Origin: Rhodospirillales bacterium
GTDB lineage: Bacteria > Pseudomonadota > Alphaproteobacteria > Acetobacterales > Acetobacteraceae
Length of the DNA: 64,000 nucleotides
Reading direction: 5' to 3'
NCBI GenBank assembly: GCA_025352665.1
Contig: JANXSM010000128.1
Span: 38,039 to 102,038 of the forward strand
Positions 17,816-26,961 of the stretch are shown piece after piece (within the stretch, counting starts at the first letter, position 1; each line of letters opens with the position of its first letter). The translations under genes were made by a program, and so were the position numbers. Under the pieces are notes generated by a model that was given only the letters and a program-made list of their open reading frames with translations, had not been told where the DNA came from and did no database searches.

Positions 17816-18799
17816 CTACGCACGTCCTTCCTGCACGGCATGACACGCCACCATCACATCGGCGGACCGTGTGTGCGAAGGCTTTTCCACCCGGCAGCGC
17901 TCATTGGCCAAGGGACAGCGCGGATGGAACGTGCACCCCGAAGGCGGTGCGATCGGGCTCGGCACCTCGCCCGACACTGGCGCGCGCGTGCGCCCGACCA
18001 TCGCCACATCCGGGATCGCATCCAGCAGCAGCCGCGTGTACGGATGCTGCGGATTGCGAAAGATATCCTCGCCCCGCCCCTGTTCCACGATGCGGCCGAG
18101 GTACATCACGCCCAGCCGGTCCGACATGTGGCGCACCACGGCCAGGTTGTGGCTGATAAACAGATAGGTCAGCCCCAGCCTCTGCTGCAGGTCGCGCATC
18201 AGGTTGAGAATCTGCGCCTGCACCGAAACGTCCAGCGCCGAGGTCGGCTCGTCGCATACCAAAAACTCCGGCTCGGACGACAAGGCGCGGGCGATCGAAA
18301 TGCGCTGGCGCTGGCCACCGCTGAACTCATGCGGAAATTTCTCGCCGTCCGCCGGTGACAGCCCGACCTGGGATAGCAATCCCCCCACCCGATCGGCGAT
18401 CGCCTTCTGGCCAGACAGAATACGAAAGGCACGGATCGGCTCGGCCACGATGTCGCGCACCCGCCAGCGTGGGTTGAGCGAGGCATACGGGTCCTGAAAG
18501 ATCATGTTCATCTTTCGCCGCAGCCCTGGCTGCGCCCGGGCCGAGGACAGCGGATAGCCCTCGAAGCGGATCTCTCCCTCGCTCGGCGCATACAGCCCCA
18601 CCGCCAGCCGCGCGATGGTCGACTTGCCGCAGCCGCTCTCGCCGACCAGCGACAAAGTGGTGGCGCGTGGAATGTCGAACGACACGGCGTCAACCGCGGT
18701 CAGAATACGCCGCCTCTCGCCCGAAAGCAGGCGCTGCAGCGCCGGACGCGAAACGTCGAAGCGGCGCGAAACCTCGATCGCCTCCAGAACCGAACTCAA
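17816..18799 (-). CDS. Dipeptide/oligopeptide ABC transporter ATP-binding protein, DppF/OppF type
   Basis: The 327-aa ATPase has Walker A GESGCGKS near residue 54, an MIFQDPYASLNPRW Q-loop region, signature FSGGQRQRISIARA, Walker B FLVCDEPTSALDV, and the C-terminal oligo_HPY extension with the Cys-containing GCTFHPRCPLANERC motif that marks DppF/OppF. The start is TTG 18799, whose TTGA overlaps the stop of the DppD-like gene. It is the last gene of a dppB-dppC-dppD-dppF-type operon. Substrates could be peptides, opines or nickel; the sequence does not decide. Confidence 0.9.
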   Translation of the reverse strand: MSSVLEAIEVSRRFDVSRPALQRLLSGERRRILTAVDAVSFDIPRATTLSLVGESGCGKSTIARLAVGLYAPSEGEIRFEGYPLSSARAQPGLRRKMNMIFQDPYASLNPRWRVRDIVAEPIRAFRILSGQKAIADRVGGLLSQVGLSPADGEKFPHEFSGGQRQRISIARALSSEPEFLVCDEPTSALDVSVQAQILNLMRDLQQRLGLTYLFISHNLAVVRHMSDRLGVMYLGRIVEQGRGEDIFRNPQHPYTRLLLDAIPDVAMVGRTRAPVSGEVPSPIAPPSGCTFHPRCPLANERCRVEKPSHTRSADVMVACHAVQEGRA

Positions 18800-19770
18800 G
18801 TCACGTCATCCATGGGCACCATGTTCCAACAGGCAGCCAGCGTCGTGCCGCGCGCCAGCAGATCTGGCCGATCGACCCGGCATCTTTCAAGCACCCGCCC
18901 ACAGCGCGGGTTGAAGGCGCAGCCGGGCGGAATGGCGGTCAGCCGCGGCATCGCGCCGTCGATCTGGCGCAACCGCTCCACCCGATGTTCGAGCTGCGGG
19001 ATAGAGCCCATCAACCCCTCCGTGTAGGGATGCGAAGGGTGCAGCACCACATCGCGAACCGGGCCGATCTCGGCAATGCGGCCGGCATACATCACGGCCA
19101 CCCGATCGGCGGTCTCGGCGATCACCCCCATGTCGTGCGTCACCAGCATCACGGAGGTGCCATGATCCGTGGTCAGCCGGCGCAACAGCGCGATGATCTG
19201 CGCCTGGATCGACACGTCCAAGGCCGTGGTCGGCTCGTCCGCGATCACCAGCTTCGGCTCGGCACACAACGCCAGTGCGATCACCACGCGCTGGCGCATG
19301 CCGCCGGAGAACTGATGCGGATAGGCGCCCACCCGTTCGGCGGCGGCGGGAATGCCGACTTGCTCCAACCAACCCACCGCCCGCGCGCGGGCATCGCGAT
19401 CGGACAGTTTCAGATGCGTCTGCATCGTCTCCACCAGCTGCTTGCCGACCGAGACCAGCGGGTCGAGCGTGGTCAGAGGATCCTGAAAGATCGCACCGAT
19501 GCGCCGCCCACGGATCGGGCGCATCTGTGCGTCGGTGAACCGGTCGATGCGCGTGCCCTCGAGCCGGATCTGCCCGCTCGCCACCCGCCCCGGCGGCTCC
19601 AGCAGGCCGATGATGGCAGCCCCCGTGAGCGACTTGCCGGCACCACTTTCACCAACGACGCCGAGCACCTCGCCCGGTTCGATGGAGAAGCTGATCTCGT
19701 CCAGTGCCCGCAGCGTGCCACGCCGGCCGGGGAATTCCACCACCAGGCGGTCGACTTCGAGCAACGCCAT
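18796..19770 (-). CDS. Dipeptide/oligopeptide ABC transporter ATP-binding protein, DppD/OppD type
   Basis: The 324-aa ATPase has Walker A GESGAGKS, an [13 protein letters not shown]-loop region, signature [14 protein letters not shown], Walker [14 protein letters not shown], and the C-terminal [15 protein letters not shown] motif of the oligo_HPY domain. The ATG at 19770 overlaps the DppC-like stop as ATGA; the open frame upstream lies inside that gene. It pairs with the DppF-type ATPase to drive the importer. Confidence 0.9.
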   Translation of the reverse strand: MALLEVDRLVVEFPGRRGTLRALDEISFSIEPGEVLGVVGESGAGKSLTGAAIIGLLEPPGRVASGQIRLEGTRIDRFTDAQMRPIRGRRIGAIFQDPLTTLDPLVSVGKQLVETMQTHLKLSDRDARARAVGWLEQVGIPAAAERVGAYPHQFSGGMRQRVVIALALCAEPKLVIADEPTTALDVSIQAQIIALLRRLTTDHGTSVMLVTHDMGVIAETADRVAVMYAGRIAEIGPVRDVVLHPSHPYTEGLMGSIPQLEHRVERLRQIDGAMPRLTAIPPGCAFNPRCGRVLERCRVDRPDLLARGTTLAACWNMVPMDDVT

Positions 19771-20681
19771 CAGCGCAGCCTGGGGTTCAGCGCATCGCGC
19801 AGCCAGTCGCCCAGCAGATTGATGGACAGCACCATGGCCGCCAGCGTCACACCTGGGAAAATAGTGATCCACCATTCGCCGGAAAACAGGAAGTTGTTGC
19901 CGATCCGGATCAGCGTGCCCAGCGAAGGTTGCGTCGGGGGCAGGCCGACGCCGAGGAAGCTCAGCGTCGCCTCATCCAGGATCGCAAGCCCCAGGTTCAG
20001 TGTCGCGATCACCAGCACCGGGCCCATCACGTTGGGCAGGATATGCGTCAGCATGATGCGGCCCGACGACAGCCCGATCACCTTCGCCGCCATCACATAG
20101 TCGCGCTGGCGTTCCACCATGGTCGAGCCGCGGATGGTGCGGGCGAACTGCGGCCACCGGCTGATGCCGATGGCGAACACGATGACATAGATCTCCAACT
20201 GCTCCTGCATGCTGCGCGGCAGGGCGGCGCGCACCACGCCATCGACCAGAAGTGCGATGAGGATGGACGGAAAAGTGAGCTGCACATCCACCACCCGCAT
20301 CAAAAACGCGTCGACGGCCCCCCCGGCATACCCCGCCAGCAGCCCAACGCCGATGCCCACCACCAGCGAAAAACCGATCGCGAGCACCGCCACCAGCAGG
20401 CTGATCCGCGTGCCGTACATGATGCCGGACAGCACGTCGCGGCCCTGGTCGTCGGTGCCCAGCAGGAAATGCGGGTCGCCCTCGGCTGTGAACGCCGGTG
20501 GCTTGAGGCTGTCCATCAGGTCGAGGCTGACGAGATCGAACGGGTTGTGCGGGGCGAGAATGGGCGCGAACACCGCGCCCACCACAACCACCAGCACGAT
20601 GGCGGCCGAGATCACCGCCACCGGATTGCGCCAGAACTGATAGACGAAATCGCTGTCGAGAAAGCGCGAGACGGCGTTCAT
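19770..20681 (-). CDS. Dipeptide/oligopeptide ABC transporter permease, DppC type
   Basis: This 303-aa inner-membrane protein has an N-terminal helix (PVAVISAAIVLVVVVGAVFA), the periplasmic GTDDQGRDVLSGIMYGTRIS motif, and the permease domain ending in PTQPSLGTLI and DALNPRLR, all standard for the OppC/DppC group. The ATG at 20681 overlaps the DppB-like stop by four bases. It forms the translocation pore with the DppB-type subunit. Confidence 0.92.
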   Translation of the reverse strand: MNAVSRFLDSDFVYQFWRNPVAVISAAIVLVVVVGAVFAPILAPHNPFDLVSLDLMDSLKPPAFTAEGDPHFLLGTDDQGRDVLSGIMYGTRISLLVAVLAIGFSLVVGIGVGLLAGYAGGAVDAFLMRVVDVQLTFPSILIALLVDGVVRAALPRSMQEQLEIYVIVFAIGISRWPQFARTIRGSTMVERQRDYVMAAKVIGLSSGRIMLTHILPNVMGPVLVIATLNLGLAILDEATLSFLGVGLPPTQPSLGTLIRIGNNFLFSGEWWITIFPGVTLAAMVLSINLLGDWLRDALNPRLR

Positions 20682-21646
20682 CGGTTGGCCCGAAGCCGCG
20701 GGTCGACCGCGAAATACAGCAGGTCGACGCACAGATTGATGCCCACGAACACCACCGCGATCAGCAGCAGATAGGCGGACATCACGGGGATGTCCGCCAC
20801 CCCGATCGACTGCACCAGCAGCAGCCCCATGCCCGGCCACTGGAACACGGTCTCCGTCACGATCGAGAACGCAATCAGCCCGCCGAGCTGCAGGCCGACG
20901 ATGGTGATCACCGGCACCAGCGTGTTGCCCAAGGCATGGCCGAAGTTGATGGCCCGCGGCGTCAGCCCCCGGGCGCGGGCGAATTTGATGTAGTCGCTGC
21001 GCAACACCTCCAGCATCTCCGAGCGCACCAGGCGCATGATCAGCGTCATCTGGAACAATCCGAGCGTGATCGCCGGCAAAACCAGCGCCCGACGGCCGGA
21101 GGCGGTGAGAAAGCCGGTGCTCCAATGGCCAAGCTGCACCACGTCACCTCGCCCGAAGCTGGGCAGCACACCAAGCTGCACGGCAAACACCAGGATCAGC
21201 AGAATGCCGATCAGAAACGTCGGCAGCGACACGCCGAGCAGCGAGAACACCATGATCAACCGCGACAGCGCCGAGTTGCGGCGAATGCCGGTGTAAACAC
21301 CCAGCGGCAATCCGATCGCCAGCGCCAGCACGGCCGCCGTCAACGCCAGCTCCACGGTTGCCGGCAATCTTTCCGCGATCAACGCGCCGACCGGCCGTGC
21401 CAGCCGATAGCTGATGCCGAAATTGCCCTGCACCGCCTCGACCACGAACTTGGCATACTGCACAAAAAACGGCTGATCGAGGCCAAGTTGGCTGACCAGA
21501 GCGGCCCGCTGCGCCTCGGTGTAATCCTGCCCCAACATGATCGTGACGGGATCGCCGACGAAAGCGAACATGGCGAACGAAATGAACCCGACCGCCAGCA
21601 ACACCGGAATCGCCTGCAGGATACGGCTTAAAATGAATGAAAACAT
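20678..21646 (-). CDS. Dipeptide/oligopeptide ABC transporter permease, DppB type
   Basis: The 322-aa protein has the DppB/OppB layout: an N-terminal helix, the LGLDQPFFVQYAKF motif, the EAA-like loop RSEMLEVLRSDYIKFARARG, and the C-terminal FQWPGMGLLLVQSI motif. I use ATG 21646; a GTG three codons upstream (21655) is also possible. This is the first gene of the operon. A periplasmic binding protein gene, usually next to dppB, is absent here; the next gene upstream is an unrelated AI-2E family permease. Confidence 0.9.
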   Translation of the reverse strand: MFSFILSRILQAIPVLLAVGFISFAMFAFVGDPVTIMLGQDYTEAQRAALVSQLGLDQPFFVQYAKFVVEAVQGNFGISYRLARPVGALIAERLPATVELALTAAVLALAIGLPLGVYTGIRRNSALSRLIMVFSLLGVSLPTFLIGILLILVFAVQLGVLPSFGRGDVVQLGHWSTGFLTASGRRALVLPAITLGLFQMTLIMRLVRSEMLEVLRSDYIKFARARGLTPRAINFGHALGNTLVPVITIVGLQLGGLIAFSIVTETVFQWPGMGLLLVQSIGVADIPVMSAYLLLIAVVFVGINLCVDLLYFAVDPRLRANR

Positions 21647-21694
21647 CGGCGGCACGTCACCCCAACTGATCCGGAACCAGCGTCAGCTGGTGCG

Positions 21695-21735
21695 CACATG
21701 CATGGCCGGCGTCAGCCGGCGACCGTATGCATGTG
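21695..21735. terminator. Hairpin between the AI-2E permease and dppB-like genes
   Basis: CACATGCAT (21695-21703) pairs perfectly with ATGCATGTG (21727-21735), and two GCCGGC blocks extend the pairing in the middle. The structure lies just downstream of the AI-2E permease stop and upstream of dppB. It could terminate the first or shield the second. There is no T-run, so an intrinsic terminator is only a guess. Confidence 0.45.
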
Positions 21736-21759
21736 TGGTATGCAAAGCGAGGGCCGAGG

Positions 21760-22806
21760 TCAAACGGTGGGCGTCACCTCGTTGTTGCGGGCATATTCCA
21801 CCGCCAGCGTGTAGCCCACCCCCAGCAGCACCGGTCCGACAAACACGCCGAGCAGGCCAAAGGCCAATGCGCCGCCGAGCACGCCCAACATGGTCAGCAG
21901 AAACGGCAGCTGCGCCCCGCGGGAGATAAAGAATGGCCGGATCACCGAATCGGCCCCACTGACGGCGACCACGCCATAAATCATCAGCACGATGCCCCAG
22001 GCGACATGGCCTTGTGTCATCAGCCACAGCGCCGCAGGGATCCAAACCGCCGGTGCGCCGATCGGCAGCACCGAAAGCCCACCGGCGAGAACGCCCAGCA
22101 ACAGGGCACGCGGCACACCGGTGATCCACAGCCCCAGCGTCGTCAGAATCCCCTGAACCAGCGCCGTGCCCAGAATGCCGTACACCACGCCACGGATCGT
22201 GGCGCCGGTGACGGTGATCAGCCGATCCGCCTGGGCTCCGGCAATGCGACGCAGAATGGCGACCGCCGTCGCTGCCAGGCGCTCGCCGGCGGCATAGAAA
22301 AAGAACGCCACGAACAGCGCCAACAGAAACAGCAGCACGCCATTGGCCAGACCCAGCAGCACCGCCAGCAGATATTCCCCGGCGATGCCGAAATACGGGC
22401 GAAAGAAATCGACCATGCTGGTGAGGTCAGCCGCCCAGGTATTCCACAGATTGACCAGCGAAGGGCCGACGACGGGGATACCGGGCAGCCAGGCCGGAGC
22501 TCCCGGCAGCCCCGCCTGCAACGCGTCCAGCACCACGTGACGCAGCTGGTCGATGTCGCTGGCACCGCCAGGCACGGCCAATGCCAGCGGCAGCACGACC
22601 ACGACGGCCACCACGCCGACCATCACGCCAGCCGCCGTCATATTGCCGAGTCTGGCGTGGTGGCGGACCCAGTCGTAGGCCGGCCAGGTGGTGTACGTGA
22701 GAATTCCCGCCCAAAGGATGGCTGAAAAAAACGGGTAGAGAACCAGCGTGCATCCGATGGCGATGCCGCCCAAAAGCAGGGTCATCAGCAGGCGTTCGGC
22801 TTCCAT
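21760..22806 (-). CDS. AI-2E family transporter (PerM/YdiK-like permease)
   Basis: The 348-aa membrane protein has about eight hydrophobic helices in the AI-2E family pattern: an N-terminal pair (LLMTLLLGGIAIGCTLVLYP), a long amphipathic stretch, and a C-terminal set with LSVLPIGAPAVWIPAALWLM and the GVFVGPVLLGVGYTLAVEY ending. Family members export autoinducer-2 or act as cation/H+ antiporters, so the function is open. The ATG at 22806 follows a GGGAG ribosome-binding site. It faces away from the hyi gene that starts at 22926. Confidence 0.85.
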   Translation of the reverse strand: MEAERLLMTLLLGGIAIGCTLVLYPFFSAILWAGILTYTTWPAYDWVRHHARLGNMTAAGVMVGVVAVVVVLPLALAVPGGASDIDQLRHVVLDALQAGLPGAPAWLPGIPVVGPSLVNLWNTWAADLTSMVDFFRPYFGIAGEYLLAVLLGLANGVLLFLLALFVAFFFYAAGERLAATAVAILRRIAGAQADRLITVTGATIRGVVYGILGTALVQGILTTLGLWITGVPRALLLGVLAGGLSVLPIGAPAVWIPAALWLMTQGHVAWGIVLMIYGVVAVSGADSVIRPFFISRGAQLPFLLTMLGVLGGALAFGLLGVFVGPVLLGVGYTLAVEYARNNEVTPTV

Positions 22807-22925
22807 CGCTACTCCCGGCAAGCCATTCGCGGCCTGCATCCAGACACATCGGCCCATGTCAGCGGCCGCTTTCCAAGTCTCTAACGTCCATGTAGCTTCC
22901 GCCGCAACCGTGAGGGAGCGATACC

Positions 22926-23702
22926 ATGCCGCGTCTGGCAGCCAACCTGTCCATGATGTTCAACGAGGTCCCGTTCCTCGACCGCTTCGCCGCCGCCAGG
23001 CAGGCCGGATTCGACGCCGTAGAATTCCTGTTCCCCTACGAATTCCCGGCCGAGGACGTGAAGCGCCGGCTCGATGACAACGGCCTGACCCAGGCGCTGT
23101 TCAACATGCCCCCAGGCAACTGGAACGGCGGCGAACGCGGCATCGCCTCCCTGCCCGGCCGTCACGCCGAGTTCCGCGAGGGCGTGAAGCAGGCGCTGGA
23201 ATACGCCGGCGTGCTCGGCTGCAAGCTGGTCCACGCCATGGCGGGCATCCCCATCAACGTCCACCCGGTGACGGCTGCTGCGACCTACGCCGAAAACCTT
23301 GCCTGGGCTGCCGAACAAGCCGTGGCACAAGGCGTGAAAGTGGTGATCGAGCCGATCAACCAACGCGACATGCCGGGCTTTCACCTCGCAACCCAGGCGC
23401 AAGGAGCCGCCATCGTCGAGGCGATCGGCCGCGACCGCCTCGGCCTGCAGTTCGACGTGTACCACGTGCAAATCGCCGAGGGCGACATCACCAAGCGCAT
23501 GGAGCAGTTCCTGCCCCTCATCGCCCATATGCAGATCGCCGACGTGCCGGCCCGCAACGAACCCGGCACCGGCGAGATCGGTTGGCCGTTCGTGTTCCGC
23601 CGCATGGATGAACTGGGCTACCAGGGTTTCGTCGGCTGCGAGTATCGTCCCAAGGGCGACACCGTGGCCGGTCTCGACTGGCGCGCAACCTACGGCGTTT
23701 GA
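22926..23702 (+). CDS. hyi: Hydroxypyruvate isomerase (Hyi/OtnI family)
   Basis: The 258-aa protein is a TIM-barrel sugar-phosphate-isomerase-like enzyme. It begins RLAANLSMMFNEVPFLDRF and carries VVIEPINQRDMPGFHL and LQFDVYHVQ, with conserved Glu/Asp metal and base positions, and GCEYRPKGDT near the end. Hyi interconverts hydroxypyruvate and tartronate semialdehyde. The close relative OtnI (2-oxo-tetronate isomerase) cannot be excluded. A tartronate semialdehyde reductase gene follows after 10 bp, which supports Hyi. GAGGGAG precedes the ATG. Confidence 0.85.
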   Translation: MPRLAANLSMMFNEVPFLDRFAAARQAGFDAVEFLFPYEFPAEDVKRRLDDNGLTQALFNMPPGNWNGGERGIASLPGRHAEFREGVKQALEYAGVLGCKLVHAMAGIPINVHPVTAAATYAENLAWAAEQAVAQGVKVVIEPINQRDMPGFHLATQAQGAAIVEAIGRDRLGLQFDVYHVQIAEGDITKRMEQFLPLIAHMQIADVPARNEPGTGEIGWPFVFRRMDELGYQGFVGCEYRPKGDTVAGLDWRATYGV

Positions 23703-23712
23703 GGAAACAACC

Positions 23713-24591
23713 ATGAATATCGGTTTCATTGGCCTGGGCATCATGGGCCGCCCGATGGCGCTGCATCTGGCGGCTGCCGGCCACACGCTGTTCGTACCCG
23801 ACCGCCGCTCGCTGAGCGAAGACATCCGCGCCGTCGCCACGATCGAGGCGGATGCCGCCTCGGTCGCCGAGCATGCCGACATCGTCATCCTGATGGTGCC
23901 TGACACCCCCGATGTGGAAACCGTGCTGTTCGGCGCCCACGGCGTGGCCGAAGGCCTCAGCCGCGGCAAGCTGCTGATCGACATGAGCTCGATCAGCCCG
24001 ACCGCCACCAAGGATTTCGCCGCCCGCATCGCAGCGCTCGGCTGCGGCTATATCGACGCCCCCGTGTCCGGCGGCGAGGTCGGCGCCAAGGCCGCGGCCC
24101 TGACCATCATGGCCGGCGGTGCCACCACCGACTTCGAACGCGCTTTGCCGCTGTTCCAGCTGATGGGCAAGAACATCACCCATGTCGGCGAAGCTCCCGG
24201 CGCCGGCCAGGTCTGCAAGGTCGCCAACCAGATCATCGTGGCGTTGAACATCCAGGCGGTCGCGGAGGCGTTGACCTTCGCCCGCAAGGCCGGCGCCGAC
24301 CCGGCCCGCGTGCGCCAGGCTCTGATGGGCGGCTTCGCCAACTCGCGAATCCTGGAAGTTCACGCCGAGCGGATGATCAACCGCACCTTCGCCCCCGGCT
24401 TTCGCATCAAGCTGCACCAGAAGGACCTCAACCTCGCGCTCTCCTCGGCGAAGGACATGGGCATGGCGCTCCCCAACACCGCCATCGCCCAGCAGATGTT
24501 CTCGGTGGTGACGGCTGCCGGCGGCGCCGATCTCGACCATTCCGCCCTGGTGCAGGCGATCGAACTGATGGCCGGCATGGCCGTCGGCTGA
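23713..24591 (+). CDS. glxR: 2-hydroxy-3-oxopropionate (tartronate semialdehyde) reductase
   Basis: The 292-aa protein belongs to the beta-hydroxyacid dehydrogenase family. It has the NAD(P)-binding GFIGLGIMGRPMA at the N-terminus, the substrate-binding DAPVSGGEVGA segment near residue 116, and the catalytic Lys in GAGQVCKVANQ near residue 170. It reduces tartronate semialdehyde to glycerate. ATG 23713 follows a GAGGAAA ribosome-binding site. With hyi it forms a two-gene glyoxylate/hydroxypyruvate salvage unit; no glyoxylate carboligase gene is in the window. Confidence 0.87.
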   Translation: MNIGFIGLGIMGRPMALHLAAAGHTLFVPDRRSLSEDIRAVATIEADAASVAEHADIVILMVPDTPDVETVLFGAHGVAEGLSRGKLLIDMSSISPTATKDFAARIAALGCGYIDAPVSGGEVGAKAAALTIMAGGATTDFERALPLFQLMGKNITHVGEAPGAGQVCKVANQIIVALNIQAVAEALTFARKAGADPARVRQALMGGFANSRILEVHAERMINRTFAPGFRIKLHQKDLNLALSSAKDMGMALPNTAIAQQMFSVVTAAGGADLDHSALVQAIELMAGMAVG

Positions 24592-24627
24592 CACGCCCGG
24601 GCGCTTCGGCAGATGCGAGGTATTTCG

Positions 24628-25491
24628 ATGGTCTTCTCGCGGCTGCTCCTGCTCGCGTGCCTGCTGGTGGCCGCGACCGCCTATGTCGCCCTGCTGGTGC
24701 TGCTGGACATGCAGGTGCGCACCGCCGAAATCGCCTTCGGGGCAGGTGCCGACACGCCCGACCGCCTCGACATCGAGCTCGAGCTCCACGAAATCGACGC
24801 GGTGCGCCGGGAAGCCACGCTGCGCGTGACCGTGGTGCCCAGCGAAACCATGCGCGGCGCCCGTGCCTCCGCCCCCAACACCGATTTTCTGCTGGTCCTG
24901 CGCATCGGCGACGAAGTGCAGGACCTGGCATTCCCCGCGAACCAGCGCATGCCCACCACCGACCTGAGGATCGACCTCGAACACGGCTCCATCCTGCAAT
25001 ATCCGTTCGACCGCTACGACGCCAACATGCGTTGGCGCGCCTTTCGCGGCACCCCCACCCAGCGCGGCGCCCCCATTCCCATCCGCCTCATCACCTACGA
25101 AACCAGTGCCGCGTTCGACGTTCCGATGCGAGAGGCGAAGCTGTCCTCGCCCGGCGATGTCACCGTGGCCCTGAACGCACGACGTCCGGTGATGATCCGA
25201 TGGTTCGCCTCCGCCATCCTGGTCTCGATGGTGGCGGTGGCCATCAGCGCCCTTGCGATCGGCGGCCTGATGTTCACCCGCCGCCGCCGTGTGGAGGCAG
25301 CACTCCTGGGCGCATTATGCGCCATGATGTTCGCCGTGCCCGTCATGCGCAACACCTTGCCCGGCGCCCCGCCACTCGGTGTCGCCGCGGATTTGCTGAT
25401 CTTCCTGTGGGCGGAGGTCTCGGTCGTGATCGGTCTGATGTTGGGGGTGGCAAGCTGGGCACGCGATGCGGCGCGCCCCGGGGTCAGCTGA
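24628..25491 (+). CDS. DUF4436-like membrane protein
   Basis: The 287-aa product has an N-terminal hydrophobic helix, a central non-cytoplasmic beta-rich region with ILQYPFDRYDANMRW, and three further helices at the C-terminus around AILVSMVAVAISALAIGGLM and the MRNTLPGAPPLGVAADLLIF segment. The YPFDRY and RNTLPGAPPLG motifs match DUF4436; function is unknown. I prefer ATG 24628 because CGAGG lies seven bases upstream; ATG 24613 is also in frame. Its end overlaps the convergent DUF2147 gene by eight bases. Confidence 0.7.
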   Translation: MVFSRLLLLACLLVAATAYVALLVLLDMQVRTAEIAFGAGADTPDRLDIELELHEIDAVRREATLRVTVVPSETMRGARASAPNTDFLLVLRIGDEVQDLAFPANQRMPTTDLRIDLEHGSILQYPFDRYDANMRWRAFRGTPTQRGAPIPIRLITYETSAAFDVPMREAKLSSPGDVTVALNARRPVMIRWFASAILVSMVAVAISALAIGGLMFTRRRRVEAALLGALCAMMFAVPVMRNTLPGAPPLGVAADLLIFLWAEVSVVIGLMLGVASWARDAARPGVS

Positions 25492-25936
25492 TCCGGCAGT
25501 CCGTGCCCACATGGCCTGTGAAGTGTTGCCAGGTCTGCGTCTGGCCCAGCACCGGCAGCAGCACGTAGCCGCGCAACCGCACCGCCCCGTCGGCGGCCAG
25601 CCAGATTTCGCAGTTCCATTCCTTGCCGTCATCGGGATTGGTGATGGTGCCCCACCAGCGCCCATCATCCGTCCGCTTCGTGACGCGAAGAATGGTGAGC
25701 CCGCACTCGGGAACCCCCGCGTTGCTCAGCGGCAGTCCGCCTTCGGCATTTCGTGGATCGGGTTGACCGACGATGCGGCCACACAGGCCGTTACCACAGG
25801 CGTAGACTTCGATAACCCCATCGCGATCCCCGGCCCACCAACGCCCAAGCAGGCTCGGATCCGCCAGTCTGGGTGCCGCCAGAGCCGGCTGCCCCACCAG
25901 GCACGCGCACAGCCCTAGGGTCAGTCGCAGTCGCAT
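25484..25936 (-). CDS. DUF2147 family exported protein
   Basis: The 150-aa protein has a signal peptide (MRLRLTLGLCACLVGQPALA) followed by a small beta-rich domain with LLGRWWAGDRDGVIEVYACG, GLCGRIVGQPDPRN and WWGTITNPDDGKEW, all characteristic of DUF2147. It is probably periplasmic; the role is unknown. ATG 25936 starts inside the last codons of the upstream small gene (stop at 25921), giving a 16-bp overlap. The two genes are probably co-transcribed. Confidence 0.75.
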   Translation of the reverse strand: MRLRLTLGLCACLVGQPALAAPRLADPSLLGRWWAGDRDGVIEVYACGNGLCGRIVGQPDPRNAEGGLPLSNAGVPECGLTILRVTKRTDDGRWWGTITNPDDGKEWNCEIWLAADGAVRLRGYVLLPVLGQTQTWQHFTGHVGTDCRIS

Positions 25937-26160
25937 CCGGGTGTAGGGCCCTGTTCGGCGCGCACCACGTGGTGATCGATCCATTCCGCCACCAAACGGC
26001 GCGCCTCGTTCAGCGACGCCTCAGGATGATGGATGCGATACAGCGTCGTGCACGCGCGAAAGGCGTCCATGTCAGCGGTACCAACCGTGCGCAGCTCGCG
26101 GTAGGCAACCACAACGGCGCGTTCGCAACGGCGGGCAATAAGGCTGAAATCGCGACCCAT
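25921..26160 (-). CDS. Small hypothetical protein
   Basis: A 79-aa frame with an ATG at 26160 preceded by AGGGA. The product is helical and polar, with CERAVVVAYRELRTVG and LNEARRLVAEWIDHHVV, and ends in a short Cys-containing tail. I do not recognise a family. Overlap with the following DUF2147 gene and a plausible ribosome-binding site support it as a real gene. Confidence 0.55.
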   Translation of the reverse strand: MGRDFSLIARRCERAVVVAYRELRTVGTADMDAFRACTTLYRIHHPEASLNEARRLVAEWIDHHVVRAEQGPTPGCDCD

Positions 26161-26236
26161 GATCGGTCCCTTGGCTGAGCCCCTAATCTAGGCAGTGCCG
26201 CATCGCACCGCAATGCCGACGACCCCGAGGAGGCCC

Positions 26237-26905
26237 TCAGAAATCCAGATTGGTGTAGTGCTCCGGCGGCGACATGCCAGGAACCCGGTCGCTCAACAGC
26301 GAACGGAAGCTCGGGCGAGACTTGATTTTCGCATACCACTCCCGCGCATGCGGGTTCTGGCTCCAGTCGATATCGCCCAGAAAGTCCAGCACGCTGAGAT
26401 GGGCGGCCGCCGCCAAATCGGCCAGCGACAGCGACTGCCCGGCCAGAAACGTCCGGGTCTCCGCAAGCCAGCCGATATAGGCGAGATGGTCACGCAGATT
26501 TGCATAGGCGGTGCGCAGTGCCGCGGCATCCGGCTGCCCGGTCGCCGACACGCGCTTGAGGTATTTCTCCCGCGTGAGGTTCATCGTCACCGCCAGCGCG
26601 AACGGCCCATCGAACCAGGCGACCAGCCGACGCACCTCCACCCGCTCGCCGAGTGTCGCGCCAAGCAGCGGGCTGTCCGGATATGCCTCCTCGAGATATT
26701 CGCAGATAACGCCCGACTCGGGGATCGCCAGGCCCGAGTCCTCCAGCAGCGTCGGCACCGTGCCGGCTGGGTTGATGGCGAGATACTCCTCCCGCCGCTC
26801 CCACACTTTTTCGGTGCGCAACTCGACCGGCAAACGCTTCTCGGCCAGAACGAGACGCACCTTGCGGCAAAACGGAGACAGCGGAAGCTGATAAAGGAAT
26901 CGCAT
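26237..26905 (-). CDS. fzlA: Glutathione S-transferase-fold protein, FzlA-like
   Basis: The 222-aa protein has a thioredoxin-fold N-terminal domain (SPFCRKVRLVLAEKRLPVEL, ESGVICEYLEE) and a helical C-terminal domain (SLADLAAAAHLSVLDFLGDI). The ending PGMSPPEHYTNLDF and the RTEKVWERREEYLAINPAGT segment resemble FzlA, the alphaproteobacterial FtsZ-binding protein that shapes the division ring, more than catalytic GSTs. This assignment rests on remembered family features. A catalytic GST is the alternative. ATG 26905 starts at the conserved N-terminus. gltB lies upstream in the same orientation. Confidence 0.7.
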   Translation of the reverse strand: MRFLYQLPLSPFCRKVRLVLAEKRLPVELRTEKVWERREEYLAINPAGTVPTLLEDSGLAIPESGVICEYLEEAYPDSPLLGATLGERVEVRRLVAWFDGPFALAVTMNLTREKYLKRVSATGQPDAAALRTAYANLRDHLAYIGWLAETRTFLAGQSLSLADLAAAAHLSVLDFLGDIDWSQNPHAREWYAKIKSRPSFRSLLSDRVPGMSPPEHYTNLDF

Positions 26906-26961
26906 ATTCGCCTTATGCCACCGCGCGCCCGTGCTCGCCAACCGGCGAACACGGGAAGAAT

